From Eublepharis macularius (taxonomy: Eukaryota > Chordata > Lepidosauria > Squamata > Eublepharidae), in the NCBI RefSeq assembly GCF_028583425.1, contig NC_072805.1:17928001-17992000 (forward strand): a DNA stretch of 64,000 bases. The letters run 5' to 3'. The position numbers and the translations under genes were made by a program. Positions within the stretch are counted from its first letter, which is position 1; each line of letters begins with the position of its first letter. Shown here piece by piece: positions 49,701-56,790 of the stretch. A model generated the notes under the pieces. It saw only the letters and a program-made list of their open reading frames with translations. It was not told the DNA's origin and did no database searches.

Positions 49701-52288
49701 CAAGCAAGCTAACTACGTATCACATATCTGCAGGACAAAAGGTGTAGAACATCAAAGACTTACTAATTACAGTTTTCTAGTCATACATGCCACATAAATA
49801 TCTTTATTACCAAACGTAAAGCTGGAGAACAGGTGGCTATAATTGTCATTATTGGTATTTAATCTTTCCACAAACCCAAGTTTTCAGGGTTGGTTATGGC
49901 CTACAAAACACTACCACAAGGCACCGTTTCCACACATCATCCTTTTATCATACCACAAAACCCTCCTCGAAACATTCACTTCTGCTCAAGATCTAATTTT
50001 TGGAAAATAACAGCATTACAATGAAGTACCTTGGAACTCAGAATCAACTTCATCAATTTTCACACACTCTGGAGCAGCATGTCACTAGAACTGGTTTGGT
50101 GCAACAGACTTCAGATAAAGTTAAGAAAACACCAGAAAACTTGTGAATGGTGCCTCCACAGATTTTTAAAAGAGTAAACGGCAGATGGGCCTCCTCTCAG
50201 TTCAGACCAGGGCCACAGCATGCCCAGGGAGCTTTTGGATACTGCCAGAGGACACGAGACTGACCTTGTTAGATCAAAGATCTGACTCAACAGAACACAG
50301 GATGATAGAAACATGAGCACATGCACCAGACTCGGGCAAACATGAAATGCTACATTACGAGAGCCAGCAGTATAGTAGTTAGAGGGTCAGACGAGGACTT
50401 GCGCAACCCAGGATCGAATCCCCACTCGGCTATGGAAGCTCACTGGATGACCTTGAGCCGGTCACATACTCTCAGCCTAACCCACTTCACAAGGTCACTG
50501 CTGTGAGTTTAAAACGGAGATGCTGAAAACAAGAGGCATAAACCACTTTCAGTCCCCACCGGGGAGAAAAAGCAGAGTAGACATACCTAAATAAAGAGCA
50601 GGTGCGACTGTCCTAGATAGAGCAAAGTTCTAAAGACAGAGCCACAGAAGAACCAGCCTGGTGTAGCAGATTAGAACCTGAGAGATCCAGGTTCAAATCC
50701 CCACAGTGCCACAGAAGCTCTCTGGGGCTCTCAGCCTAGCCTTCCTCACAGGGTGGTTGTAGCAACAAAAACGAGCAAGAGTCCAGTAGCACCTGTAAGA
50801 ATGACAAAATTTGTGGTAAGGTATGAGCTGTCATGAGTCACAGCTCACTTCTTCAGATACAGATACCGCTTTTATGAGCTGTGACTCACCAAAAGCTCAT
50901 ACCCTACCACAAATTTTGTTAGTCTTATAGGTGCTACTGGACTCTTTGCTCTTTTTTACCATCACAAATTTTGTTAGTCTTATAGATCCAGAGGAGTTAG
51001 CCATGTTAGTCTGTAGTAGCAAAATAGAAAGGAGTCCAGTAGCACCTTTAAGAGGAACCAATTTTACTGTGGCATACGCTTTCGAGAATCACAGTTCTCT
51101 TCATCAGATGCATGCATCTGACAAAGAGTACTGTGATTCTCGAAAGCTTATGCTACAGTAAAGTTGGTTAGTCTTAAAGGTGCTACTGGACTCTTTTCTA
51201 TTTTCAAAAAGAGTCCAGTAGCACCTTTAAGACTAACCAATTTTATTGTAGCATAAGCTTTCGAGAATCAAGTTCTCTTCGTCAGATGCCTGATACAGAG
51301 ACAGATGCCTGATACCATTTACGAAGCGGCCCGCGAAGGAGGGAAGGAAGGCGGCCGGGGCCGCTCCCCTTCGCCTCGCTCTTCGTGGCCCATCCTTACC
51401 CAGCAAGACTCTTTTTGATTTTACTACCACAGACTAACACGGCTAACTCCTCTGCATCTTTTCTATTTTGCTAGTCTTATAGGTGCTACTGGACTCTTAC
51501 TCTTTTCTACCGTCACAAATTTTGTTAGTTTTAGAGGTGCTACTGGCCTCTTACTCTTTTCTACCGTCACAAATTTTGTTAGTCTTATAGTGCTACTGGA
51601 CTCTTGCTCTTTTCTACCATCACACATTTTGTTAGTTTTAGAGGTGCTACTGGACTCTTACTCTTTTCTACCGTCACAAATTTTGTTAGTCTTATAGTGC
51701 TACCAGACTCTTGCTCTTTTTTACCATCACAGGTTTTTTTACATCTTATAGGTGCTACTACATAGACTCTTGCTCTTTCCTACTGCTACAAACACAGCTA
51801 CCCATTTTGATCTATCTCCAGGGGGGCTGTAATGAGACTAAAACGGAGAAGGGGGGAAACGCGGTTGTGAGTTGCTTTGAGGCCCCGTCTGGAAAAAAAA
51901 AAGCAAAGCAGAAAGATCCAAATAAACAAATGGAAAAATGTTAACAGGGCTGAAGGAAGCATGCAATGCTACATGCCAGAACCCAACGGCGCTTACTCCT
52001 GAGTAAACACACACGCATCGCTCCTGCGCGGGACAGGAAGGCAGGGCCACCCTCCCCATTTACGAAGCGGCCCGCGAAGGAGGGAAGGAAGGCGGCCGGG
52101 GCCGCTCCCCTTCGCCTCGCTCTTCGTGGCCCATCCTTACCCAGCAAGACCGGGGGGCCCGGGGCCCGTTCCCCGGAGCGTCGCAGGCAGGCGCCGTGAG
52201 GCGAGCAGAGCAGCAGGACGAGAAGGCTGGCCGCGAAGACGCCGCCCTCCGCCGGCCTCGAGAGCAGCCGCTGCCGCCTCGGCAACAT
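23916..52288 (-). CDS. PLA2G15: Phospholipase A2 group XV (lysosomal phospholipase A2 / LCAT-like), six coding exons
   Basis: This gene encodes the lysosomal enzyme that cleaves glycerophospholipids and can transfer the fatty acid to ceramide (1-O-acylceramide synthase activity, known for the family). The spliced frame is 419 aa, close to the 412 of the human protein. Order: signal peptide with hydrophobic core at about 17-28; VPGDLGNQ block at 50-57; LNLELL / DCWIDN block; nucleophile motif AHSMG with Ser205; acidic residue Asp367 in GDGDGTVN; His399 in GSEHIEML. These correspond to the Ser-Asp-His triad of the LCAT family. Likely N-glycosylation sites are in NRT (exon 3), NYT (Asn280) and NYT (Asn296). 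Exon lengths are 148, 157, 119, 99, 225 and 512 nt with phases 1, 2, 1, 1, 1. All introns are GT-AG. No frameshift or stop is seen, so the gene looks intact. The total span is inflated by repeat-filled introns, mainly intron 1 (17.7 kb). Confidence 0.95.
25707..25740 (+). repeat. (CT)n microsatellite in intron 5
   Basis: Seventeen uninterrupted CT units. Confidence 0.95.
26740..26910 (-). repeat. tRNA-type SINE, reversed
   Basis: On the minus strand it shows 'ggttcaaaccccc'-like box B (from 'gggggtttgaacccgggg'), then a body with 'gttgttaaggtga'. It is partial and diverged. Confidence 0.5.
27069..27293 (-). CDS. PLA2G15: PLA2G15 coding exon 5 (catalytic serine)
   Basis: Acceptor CTTCTAG, donor GTAGGT. 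Encodes [18 protein letters not shown], the nucleophile elbow [16 protein letters not shown] with Ser205, and [15 protein letters not shown]. It is the most conserved exon. Confidence 0.97.
27294..28564 (-). other. PLA2G15 intron 4
   Basis: 1.27 kb; contains hAT MITE copy 3 and otherwise nothing recognised. Confidence 0.6.
27395..27725 (+). mobile_element. hAT-type MITE 'CAGGGCTTTTTTTC', copy 3 (long form)
   Basis: Perfect 8-bp target duplication attataaa at 27387-27394 and 27726-27733. This 331-bp form keeps an extra one-sided segment ('gacatcactttgggtcagc', 'aacaagggtggag') that is shared with copy 5, so both descend from a longer ancestor. Confidence 0.9.
28565..28663 (-). CDS. PLA2G15: PLA2G15 coding exon 4
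   Basis: Acceptor TCCGCAG before 28663; donor GTAAAT after 28565. Encodes [16 protein letters not shown] and [15 protein letters not shown]; the RGAPYDWR motif is diagnostic for LCAT-family enzymes. Confidence 0.95.
28664..30527 (-). other. PLA2G15 intron 3
   Basis: 1.86 kb; contains hAT MITE copy 4 at 29809-30044 and a G run near 30287-30297. No other element recognised. Confidence 0.6.
29809..30044 (-). mobile_element. hAT-type MITE 'CAGGGCTTTTTTTC', copy 4
   Basis: Perfect 8-bp target duplication ggctcata at 29801-29808 and 30045-30052. The left terminus is slightly eroded (gagagctt instead of cagggctt). Confidence 0.9.
30528..30646 (-). CDS. PLA2G15: PLA2G15 coding exon 3
   Basis: Acceptor TTCCAG, donor GTAGGT. 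Encodes LLYNRTSG (glycosylation sequon NRT), then [20 protein letters not shown] and KRSVG. [15 protein letters not shown] is a family signature. Confidence 0.95.
30763..30777. promoter_or_regulatory. Palindromic AGGTCA element (oestrogen-response-element consensus)
   Basis: AGGTCAAACTGACCT is a perfect inverted repeat of AGGTCA with a 3-bp spacer. More half-sites follow (TGACCC at 30784, TGACCT at 30793, AGGTCA near 30803). Sequence match only; no evidence of use. Confidence 0.35.
30820..31100 (+). mobile_element. LINE 3' end (CR1/L2-like)
   Basis: Reads 'ggttccaccgggcc', then AT-rich DNA, then 'gccgccctgagcccattt' and 'ggggagggcggggtataaat', ending in aataaa units. Same family style as 5310-5622 and 42651-43174. 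Confidence 0.6.
33134..33705 (+). mobile_element. Non-autonomous Helitron with internal minisatellite
   Basis: The 5' end TCTTACTATATAAAAG is the Helitron type, preceded by A. The 3' end has a stem (aaGGCCC ... GGGCTTt) about 10 bp before CTAG, followed by T. Insertion between A and T without target duplication fits rolling-circle transposition. The interior is a tandem array; no Rep/helicase is encoded, so mobilisation would need a partner element. Confidence 0.75.
33290..33640 (+). repeat. Minisatellite inside the Helitron
   Basis: About seven imperfect units of roughly 50-55 bp, built of 'cttcacccagctgggatca', 'ggtgcagagcaggtgg' and 'caatgcccacc' variants. They leave three plus-strand frames open, which explains the long but meaningless ORFs here. 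Confidence 0.8.
34040..34170 (+). repeat. SINE 3' part
   Basis: 'gggttgttatgagcataaaat', then 'gtaagccactttggagctcc', then 'gagtataaaggaataaag' match the 3' half of tRNA-type squamate SINEs. Confidence 0.5.
34259..34415 (-). CDS. PLA2G15: PLA2G15 coding exon 2
   Basis: Acceptor TTTCAG before 34415; donor GTGGGG after 34259. Encodes [17 protein letters not shown], then the CSKKT and LNLELLLP / DCWIDNIR blocks, nearly identical to mammalian enzymes. It includes the Cys of the first disulphide region. Confidence 0.95.
37185..37355 (+). mobile_element. LINE/SINE 3' tail
   Basis: 'gatctgccttgagcctgctg', 'ggggagggcggaagacaaat' and 'ctaataaattcaat' correspond to the terminal block of the CR1/L2-like 3' ends seen elsewhere in the window. 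Confidence 0.5.
37800..37955 (+). repeat. 5S-derived SINE, 5'-truncated
   Basis: 'ttagtatgtggatgggagac', then 'aaaggcaggcaatgg', then 'ccacctctgaacgtctcttg' and 'gaaagccctacaggggcc' follow the order of the 5S-SINE family. Confidence 0.7.
38785..38995 (-). mobile_element. Complete 5S-derived SINE with 11-bp target duplication
   Basis: Flanked by actagcataat at 38774-38784 and 38996-39006. On the minus strand it runs 'gacctggatggctcaggc', 5S-like promoter block, 'cttggatgggagaccatc', body, and tail with 'gatgtgacttgacagcac'. The intact ends plus duplication define the full family length here at about 211 bp. Confidence 0.85.
39303..39514. mobile_element. Near-perfect CpG-rich palindromic MITE (TAG target duplication)
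   Basis: 212 bp, starting GGCCGTTTCCAGACGGCC and ending with its reverse complement. The two 106-bp halves differ at one position that I can find. It is flanked by TAG at 39300-39302 and 39515-39517. Extremely rich in CG dinucleotides. The 3-bp duplication and termini suggest a PIF/Harbinger-type MITE, which is an inference. Confidence 0.75.
40485..40742 (-). repeat. tRNA-type SINE, reversed
   Basis: On the minus strand: 'agagtcagtttggtgtagtg', 'ggactctaatctggagaac', 'ccagctgggtggccttgg', 'gtttgtaaaccgctctgag'-like body, and a tail ending in (gtt)n. It is close to full length and the same subfamily as 55860-56120. Confidence 0.75.
41071..41455 (-). mobile_element. hAT-type MITE 'CAGGGCTTTTTTTC', copy 5 (long form)
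   Basis: Target duplication catctagg / cacctagg (7 of 8) at 41063-41070 and 41456-41463. At 385 bp it is the longest copy, with the extra segment shared with copy 3 plus a further CG-rich stretch (about 41337-41400). Confidence 0.88.
42143..43364. mobile_element. hAT-like element with 8-bp duplication, split by a LINE
   Basis: Ends taggggtgtgca and cacacatccct(a); flanking octamer ctccaata at 42135-42142 and 43365-43372. The interior is non-coding, with G/C runs near 42420 and 42493. A LINE 3' end occupies 42651-43174. Sequence at 37683-37800 ('aggggtgagcagttcagg') may be a relative. Confidence 0.7.
42651..43174 (-). mobile_element. LINE 3' end (CR1/L2-like) with long flanking duplication
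   Basis: On the minus strand it ends 'ccctgagcctgctgg', 'ggggagggcggaatataaat' and (gaat)n. Upstream parts contain 'gcctgcaagacagagctg' and 'ttccaccaggtg'. It is bounded by copies of the same host sequence at 42594-42650 and 43175-43243. Confidence 0.7.
44512..44699. mobile_element. Small foldback MITE
   Basis: Termini ggcccttttcacacggcc and gtgaaaacggcccc are inverted; the core 'tttaatggccc' / 'gggccattaaa' pairs too. The terminus resembles the 39.3-kb palindrome. No clear target duplication. Confidence 0.55.
46860..47185. repeat. Repeat H copies
   Basis: Contains 'tgctactacagactaacacgg' twice (about 46900 and 47149), 'gattctcgaaagcttatgc' and 'ggttagtcttaaaggtgc'. It is one arm of the foldback family plus a duplicated end. 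Confidence 0.6.
49066..49279 (+). mobile_element. Penelope-like element terminal fragment with 11-bp target duplication
   Basis: Flanked by tatatttactg at 49055-49065 and 49280-49290. Arms of about 45 bp ('ggttgttgtggattttctgg' and its complement) enclose a hammerhead-like core. The sequence matches my memory of Penelope-type terminal repeats widespread in lizards. No GIY-YIG or RT coding sequence is present. Confidence 0.55.
49187..49227 (+). ncRNA. Hammerhead-ribozyme-like motif (type I, minimal)
   Basis: Stem I CCT (49187-49189) pairs AGG (49225-49227). Core box CTGAAGA lies at 49190-49196. Stem II GCCAGC (49198-49203) pairs GCTGGC (49211-49216), followed by GAAA (49217-49220), CG, then TC with cleavage expected after 49224. 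Penelope-like elements are known to carry such motifs. One extra T (49197) separates the core box from stem II, so activity is uncertain. Confidence 0.5.
49431..49691 (+). mobile_element. hAT-type MITE 'CAGGGCTTTTTTTC', copy 6
   Basis: Perfect 8-bp target duplication cacccaag at 49423-49430 and 49692-49699. Arms pair almost fully; the loop holds 'ctcggtgtgctcggcggcg'. Confidence 0.92.
50365..50585 (+). repeat. tRNA-type SINE
   Basis: 'agccagcagtatagtagtta', box-B-like 'ggatcgaatccccactc', 'gctcactggatgaccttgag', then a tail region 'aaaccactttcagtcccc'. Partial repeats of the same type follow at 50655-50765. Confidence 0.6.
50655..50765 (+). repeat. tRNA-type SINE 5' part
   Basis: 'agcctggtgtagcagattag', 'gatccaggttcaaatcccc' (box B) and 'cctcacagggtggttgtag'; the 3' half is missing, replaced by the foldback repeat that follows. 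Confidence 0.6.
50766..50990. repeat. Foldback repeat H-related ('cttataggtgctactggactc')
   Basis: Inverted arms 'gagtccagtagcacctgtaag' and 'cttataggtgctactggactc' frame 'tatgagctgtgactcac'. It is a sister family of repeat H. Confidence 0.6.
50991..51314. repeat. Repeat H, full foldback and second inverted piece
   Basis: Arms 'gagtccagtagcacctttaag' and 'cttaaaggtgctactggact' pair through 'gctttcgagaatcacag' / 'ctgtgattctcgaaagc' with a loop near 51110. A second inverted piece runs 51210-51314, followed by a short duplication of 'cagatgcctgata'. Confidence 0.65.
51315..51409 (-). other. Exact 95-bp copy of the PLA2G15 exon 1 / intron 1 junction
   Basis: Base for base identical, as far as I can read, to 52056-52150 and in the same orientation. 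It includes the last 10 coding bases of exon 1, the donor GTAAGG and 79 further intron bases. It sits inside repeat H, 732 bp downstream of the real donor in transcript direction. It could compete as a decoy donor. Confidence 0.9.
51470..51800 (+). repeat. Tandem array of about 54-bp units
   Basis: About six units of 'gtcttataggtgctactgg' + 'actcttactcttttctacc' + 'gtcacaaattttgtta'. Units alternate between 'gttttagaggtgc' and 'gtcttatagtgc' forms, suggesting a dimeric higher-order unit. It arose from the end of the neighbouring dispersed repeat. Confidence 0.75.
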
Positions 52289-52600
52289 CGCCTCAGCGCA
52301 TCCGACAACGGGGCGGGCCACCACTCCTCTCAGCGCCGCGGCCGAAGCCTCGCTAAGGCGACCCGCAATCGGCGGCCGAGGCTTTTATAAGGGAGGGAGA
52401 CGGCCAATCAGCGCCTCACCGGCTGCTCTCCAGCCAATCAGCGCGGAGAGGAGCGCTCAGCTGCTCCCTCACCCCCTCCTTTTCTTCCAGCTGAGGAAAA
52501 GGAGCACGGAGGCATCGATTTAAAAAACAAACGCACGCCTTTCACGCGCAGTCGCTCCTCCCCCCCCTCCCCGTTGCCGCCGAAGGAAAACCAATCGCAG
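52050..52600 (-). promoter_or_regulatory. PLA2G15: PLA2G15 CpG-rich promoter
   Basis: CG-dense region around exon 1. On the minus strand a TATA box TATAAAA lies at 52389-52383, predicting a start near 52355 and a 5'UTR of about 70 nt. CCAAT motifs (plus-strand reading) at 52404, 52434 and 52591 are good NF-Y sites; two are CCAATCAGCGC, 30 bp apart. No CLEAR (GTCACGTGAC) motif is seen. Confidence 0.7.
52141..52288 (-). CDS. PLA2G15: PLA2G15 coding exon 1 (signal peptide)
   Basis: The start ATG at 52288 is followed by MLPRRQ, a basic n-region, then [10 protein letters not shown] as hydrophobic core. This gives a signal peptide suited to lysosomal delivery through the ER. The exon ends GTCTTGCTGG with donor GTAAGG. 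The open frame extends upstream without an ATG (only GTG codons), so 52288 is the best start. The N-terminal part is poorly conserved across the family; PPVLLVPGD across the junction matches it. Confidence 0.85.
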
Positions 52601-52963
52601 ATCGACTAGATGCAGCTTTTGCATTTGCGAAGCTGTTTTCTTTCCCTCCCTGGTTTTGATTTTTTTACAACAGCCCCGTAAAGCAGGTAGTAGATGGTTA
52701 AAAGTGTAAGCTGCTGCTCAGGAAGTCCGTGTCTCGAATGCAACTGAGAATAAAGCGTTTTGTGAGCCTCTAACAACAACAACAAATATTCCAGCAATTT
52801 TTTTTACCCATTTCTTTATTGATTAGATCTTCACTATGCAGATATTTATCTAGATGTATGATTTTTTTAAAGCCCTCATAAGCATTTGTGTACTGGGGCC
52901 TGCTTCTTCAGATGCAATGAGGGGATCACACTGTGCAGAGACGTTATGTAGGATGTGTGGGAA

Positions 52964-52964
<1 letters not shown>

Positions 52965-53022
<58 letters not shown>
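52965..53022 (+). repeat. (GAAA)n microsatellite
   Basis: About 14 GAAA units without interruption. Confidence 0.95.
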
Positions 53023-53024
<2 letters not shown>

Positions 53025-55240
53025 CCCCGCAGCATCAAGGAGCCATGAAATGCAGGCAATGCAAAGTGAAATGTAATGATAGAAATATGAAATCTAGTCA
53101 AGAAAAATACAGAGATCATGTTTAAGTAGGTGGGGGAGTCCCAGGTTTGGCTCAAATCCTTAGTCACTATAGCGAGTGAGATAATCCCTTGGGGAAGGGA
53201 TAGCCAGCCTGCCCCCTTGGAACTCACTTGGTAGCCAGAAGGAATTAGCAGTGCCAGTCTACCTTACAGGGTTGTTGTAAAGATCACAGCAAAATATAAT
53301 GTTCATGAAGAACTTTGAACTGAAAATACTCTCTAAATGGTAAGAATATTTATTTAATTATTTATTTATTTTGACTTAATACCCCACCCTTCCTGTGAGC
53401 AGGCTCAGGGTGGCTTCCAACAAAAAATATTATTAAAATGCAATAAAACATTATTACAAGTAGCATAAAAACCAATATTAATACACAGTTATACCATCAG
53501 CATAAAAATGGTGTTGGCAGTTTCTGGAGGCCAATGATACAAATACATCCAAGAGAACCTCTTCAAGGAGGAAAAGATGACAACTGATGATGATGTTCTC
53601 TGTGGTATGGTATCGCATTGCTGATTGGAGAATAACCCTGGCTGAGGATCAAAGGTTATTAAATTGGGCCAGTAATGAAGACCCAGATTAGAGGAATTGA
53701 ATCTAAATGAGAAAGGCAGACAGTAAATGAAGTAAATAAATAACAGGTGACATTGGCATGCTTTTTTAAAAACAATCTTAGACAATCTTAATATAATTCT
53801 ACAGTGTTATAATGATAGTGTACAAAATGAACAGCTAAGCCTATAGTCTATATATCATTAGTTGTACATGCCTATATTAACCTGAAACTAAGATAACTCT
53901 GAATGTAAGATGATCCACACACACACACCCCAGTCATTACTATGCCTGTATGTTAACTTGGATGTGAATGTAAGCCAACCCCCGTCCTTTTCTTTATGGC
54001 CTACAGGGGTGGGGGCGGGGGACAGGGGACAATCTTCCTCCAAAATGTGAAAGGGAGATACTAACAACATATTAAAGTGGGGGTCAGTGAGTCAAACTGA
54101 CTCCTAAAGCATACCACAAATCCAAAACATTGATCTTTAATCCGGAACTTCTGATAATAAAGAACTTAGATCCAAACCTGGCGCCGTCTCTGTCAGGGTC
54201 TTACTGACCTAAGGCACTTTGACCTCGATAAGCAGAAGGAAACAGACCTGCTACAGTAATTGATATGGAGGAAAGGTTAACTCTAGGTCTGTATACCATC
54301 CGGACTATGGAAATCCCAGTATATACTGTGACCATCAACTAGGGGTGGTGAGTACCAAAATTCCAATTAAATCAGTGCTTTGTATTTCCATGTTTCAGGC
54401 AAATTTCTAAACACATCTTTTAAAAGCTTTGTAGTTGTTTCAGAAAGGTGGTTTATATTTTCTCTACCCATATCCCTTTTAAATTCCTTTTTTGCCTATA
54501 GCGAAGGTGGCCAGCTGAACTCATTTTCAAAAGATAGTCCTCTTTTTTAAGGCCTGTCCTTCAAAACAGACAGACAACTCTCTCTTAAACTTTGTTTTGT
54601 TGAAGAAGCTTTTTGTAAACATTGGAGTGATGGGCTGTCAGTCAAGGAGCTGAAGTTTTATCTGCAGCACTGACCCAGAGAAAACCGGCAGTATGCATCT
54701 TTATTTAAATGATAGTAATGGTCTGTACTTATGAAGCTATGAACGTGAATTATAACGTAAATTGGAGCTGGGCCCATAAACACAAGATTTGTACAGATTT
54801 TTGTCTCTTTTTTAAAGAGCACTTTTTGGGGGGCATCTGACGACTCCTGCCCTATTCCATAAGTTCCTCTAAAAGAGTATTGCTGTATTCATTCTCTCAA
54901 GACTTTTGAACTTTGTTGTAAAAAATCCAGAAGAGACATGTGGGACATGTGACAGGCTTAATCTGTTGTTTGCTGAGTGGTTTTTTTTGTTTGTTTGACT
55001 ACTAACAGATAAACTGGAACCAATTGTGACGCTTATTAAATCATCCTTCTGGGGAAAACAGCTCAACCACGTATCTTCTTATCACGAACCAGTGCCCTTT
55101 ACAGGTCATCCATTGCTGTTAATCAACCAACAAGCTTCTAGCTGACAAAATCATTTCGGTTGTCTTGATGACTCAACCTTGAGCAAGAATTGCACAGCTA
55201 CTGTTAGAGTCAGAGAATTACTGTAGCAGAGGGCCAAAGC
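53023..55240. other. Gene-free stretch
   Basis: Contains a SINE-like tail near 53250-53335, a reversed LINE/SINE terminal block near 53345-53460 ('accccacccttcctgtgagc', 'aggctcagggtggcttcc') and otherwise nothing recognised. Confidence 0.45.
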
Positions 55241-55248
55241 AACTCTTT

Positions 55249-55428
55249 TCCTAACTGGGTTGGGAAATTCCTAAAGATTTTGGGGTTGGAGGAATCTCAG
55301 TGGGGTATAATGCCACAAAGTCCAGCCTTCCAAAGCAGCCATTTTTCTCCCTGGAACTGATCTCTGTAACCTGGAGATCAGTTGCAATTCCAGGAGCTCT
55401 CCAAGTCCTGTGGAGATTGGCAATCCTA
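55249..55428 (-). repeat. Dispersed repeat D, copy 3, reversed
   Basis: Reads on the minus strand 'cagttccagggagaaaaatgg', 'attataccccactgag' and 'gaatttcccaacccag', as in the 4.62-kb copy. Confidence 0.55.
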
Positions 55429-55488
55429 AAACAATTTAATATTTATTTATTCTAGTCTCACATTCTGAACACCAATGTAGTGTTCAGA

Positions 55489-55712
55489 ATGGTTCAGTGG
55501 TACAGAATTTGGAAGAGCCGGATTCGAAACCCCCATTCTGCCATGGAAGCTCAGTGGATGACTTTTGAGCAGTCGCACAACCCAACCTGCCTCACAGGAG
55601 GGTTTGTTGTGAGAATCAAATGGAGCAGGAAGGAGTACTGTCGTAAGTTGTTTTGGCTCCCCACTGGGGAGAAATGTGGGATATAAATATTTAAAGAAAT
55701 AAACAAACTTAC
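55489..55712 (+). repeat. tRNA-type SINE
   Basis: 'atggttcagtggtacagaat', box-B-like 'ggattcgaaacccccattc', 'gctcagtggatgacttttg', 'gtttgttgtgagaatcaaat', then tail 'ggggagaaatgtgggatata'. Confidence 0.65.
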
Positions 55713-55859
55713 AGAGTTGAAGAAAATAATAAAAACTCTTAAAAAAACAGAGAGAGAAAGTTGTTCTGCTGCTGCTCACTGGGAGGGGTCTTGGCCTCCC
55801 CCTTCCCTTTTGCAGAGTAACTGGCCATTGATGGAGTCTGAAATGGTGTAGCCAGGTAA

Positions 55860-56120
55860 CGAGAGCCAGTTTGTTGTTGTGGTTAAGAGTGGCAGGACTC
55901 TAATCTGGAGAGCCGGGTTTGATTCCGCACTCCTCCACTTGAAGCCAGCAGGGTGACCTTGGGTCAGTCACAGCTCTCTCAGAGCTCTCTCAGCCCCACC
56001 CACCTCACAGGGTGTTTTGTTGTGGGGATCATAATGACATACTTTGTAAACCGCTCTGAGTGGGCATTAAATTGTCCTGAAGGGCAGTATATAAATCTAC
56101 TGTTGTTGTTGTTATTTGTT
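55860..56120 (+). repeat. tRNA-type SINE, near full length
   Basis: Order: 'gagagccagtttg', 'ggactctaatctggagagcc', box B 'gggtttgattccgcactcc', 'gggtgaccttgggtcagtc', 'acctcacagggtg', 'actttgtaaaccgctctgag', 'gggcagtatataaat', ending in (gtt)n. Best-preserved copy of this SINE in the window. Confidence 0.8.
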
Positions 56121-56129
56121 CTTTCCCTC

Positions 56130-56310
56130 TCTAGCTATATATTTTATCCCATTCTTTCTCCAAGAAGCTCAGAGCAGCATATGAGGTGGTTCTCTCCTGC
56201 CTACATTTTTTCTCACAACAATCCTGTGAGGTAGGCTTTGCCAATTGGTTTAAGGCAGAGTTGGGAGTCAAAGCCGGCCCTCCCACATTGTAATCTGACA
56301 CTCTGACCTA
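56130..56310 (-). repeat. SINE fragment, reversed
   Basis: 'tttctccaagaagctcagagc', 'acaacaatcctgtgaggtagg' and 'ggagtcaaagccggccctccc' are a reversed tRNA-type SINE body. Confidence 0.5.
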
Positions 56311-56544
56311 GGGGTTCCTAAAGCCTGTTGAACCTGTGGGCAATTTTACCATTTTGAATGGGTTCCCAAACAAAATGGCTGCTCTGAGGAGTGGGCTGGA
56401 ACCAATTACAAAATGGCTGCCACTAGAGTTTCAGTTCAATCCCTCAAATTTGGGAAGTTCCGCAAAATGTTAGGAGGTTCCAATCCAAGTATAATCTATG
56501 CAGCAAAAGTTGCTGGGGGGGGGAGGGGCGGTTTTACTCAGTGA

Positions 56545-56790
56545 TGCCATGACATCACATATGGGAAAAGCTGGAAGTGACAACATGCCTCTGTAGGAAT
56601 TAGTAGAAACTCTACAGTAGCACCATAGAATTTCAGGTGATTCCTAGAGAGGAATGACATCACTCATTGCAGGGTTTTTCTTACTCTCCATCTGGCCCCT
56701 TTGAGAGTATTATACCCTGCTGAGATCTCTCCCCAAACTCCAGTCCCAAATCTCTAGGAATTTCACAACCCAGACTTGGTAACTCTATTA
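56545..56790. repeat. Foldback repeat E copy 3, followed by repeat D copy 4
   Basis: 56545-56670 has 'catgacatcacatatggg', 'aaactctacagtagcacc', 'catagaatttcagg' and 'gaatgacatcactc'. 56671-56790 continues with 'attataccctgctgagatc' and 'aaatctctaggaatttcac' of repeat D. Confidence 0.5.

Larger units (their letters stand above)
34416..52140 (-). other. PLA2G15 intron 1
   Basis: 17.7 kb, phase 1. It is the main sink for transposons; elements are listed separately. Stretches 34.5-37.2, 39.6-40.45, 43.4-44.5, 44.7-46.8 and 47.2-49.0 kb hold no recognised gene or bounded repeat, apart from a T run at 34470-34485. Confidence 0.6.

Noticed and set aside
51470..51800. CRISPR-like array
   Set aside because: Units are contiguous with no unique spacers, the DNA is vertebrate nuclear, and no cas genes are present.
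51233..52324. Two minus-strand frames sharing a '[12 protein letters not shown]' stretch
   Set aside because: The shared residues lie beyond the GTAAGG donor, so they are intron read-through; the similarity reflects the 95-bp DNA duplication.
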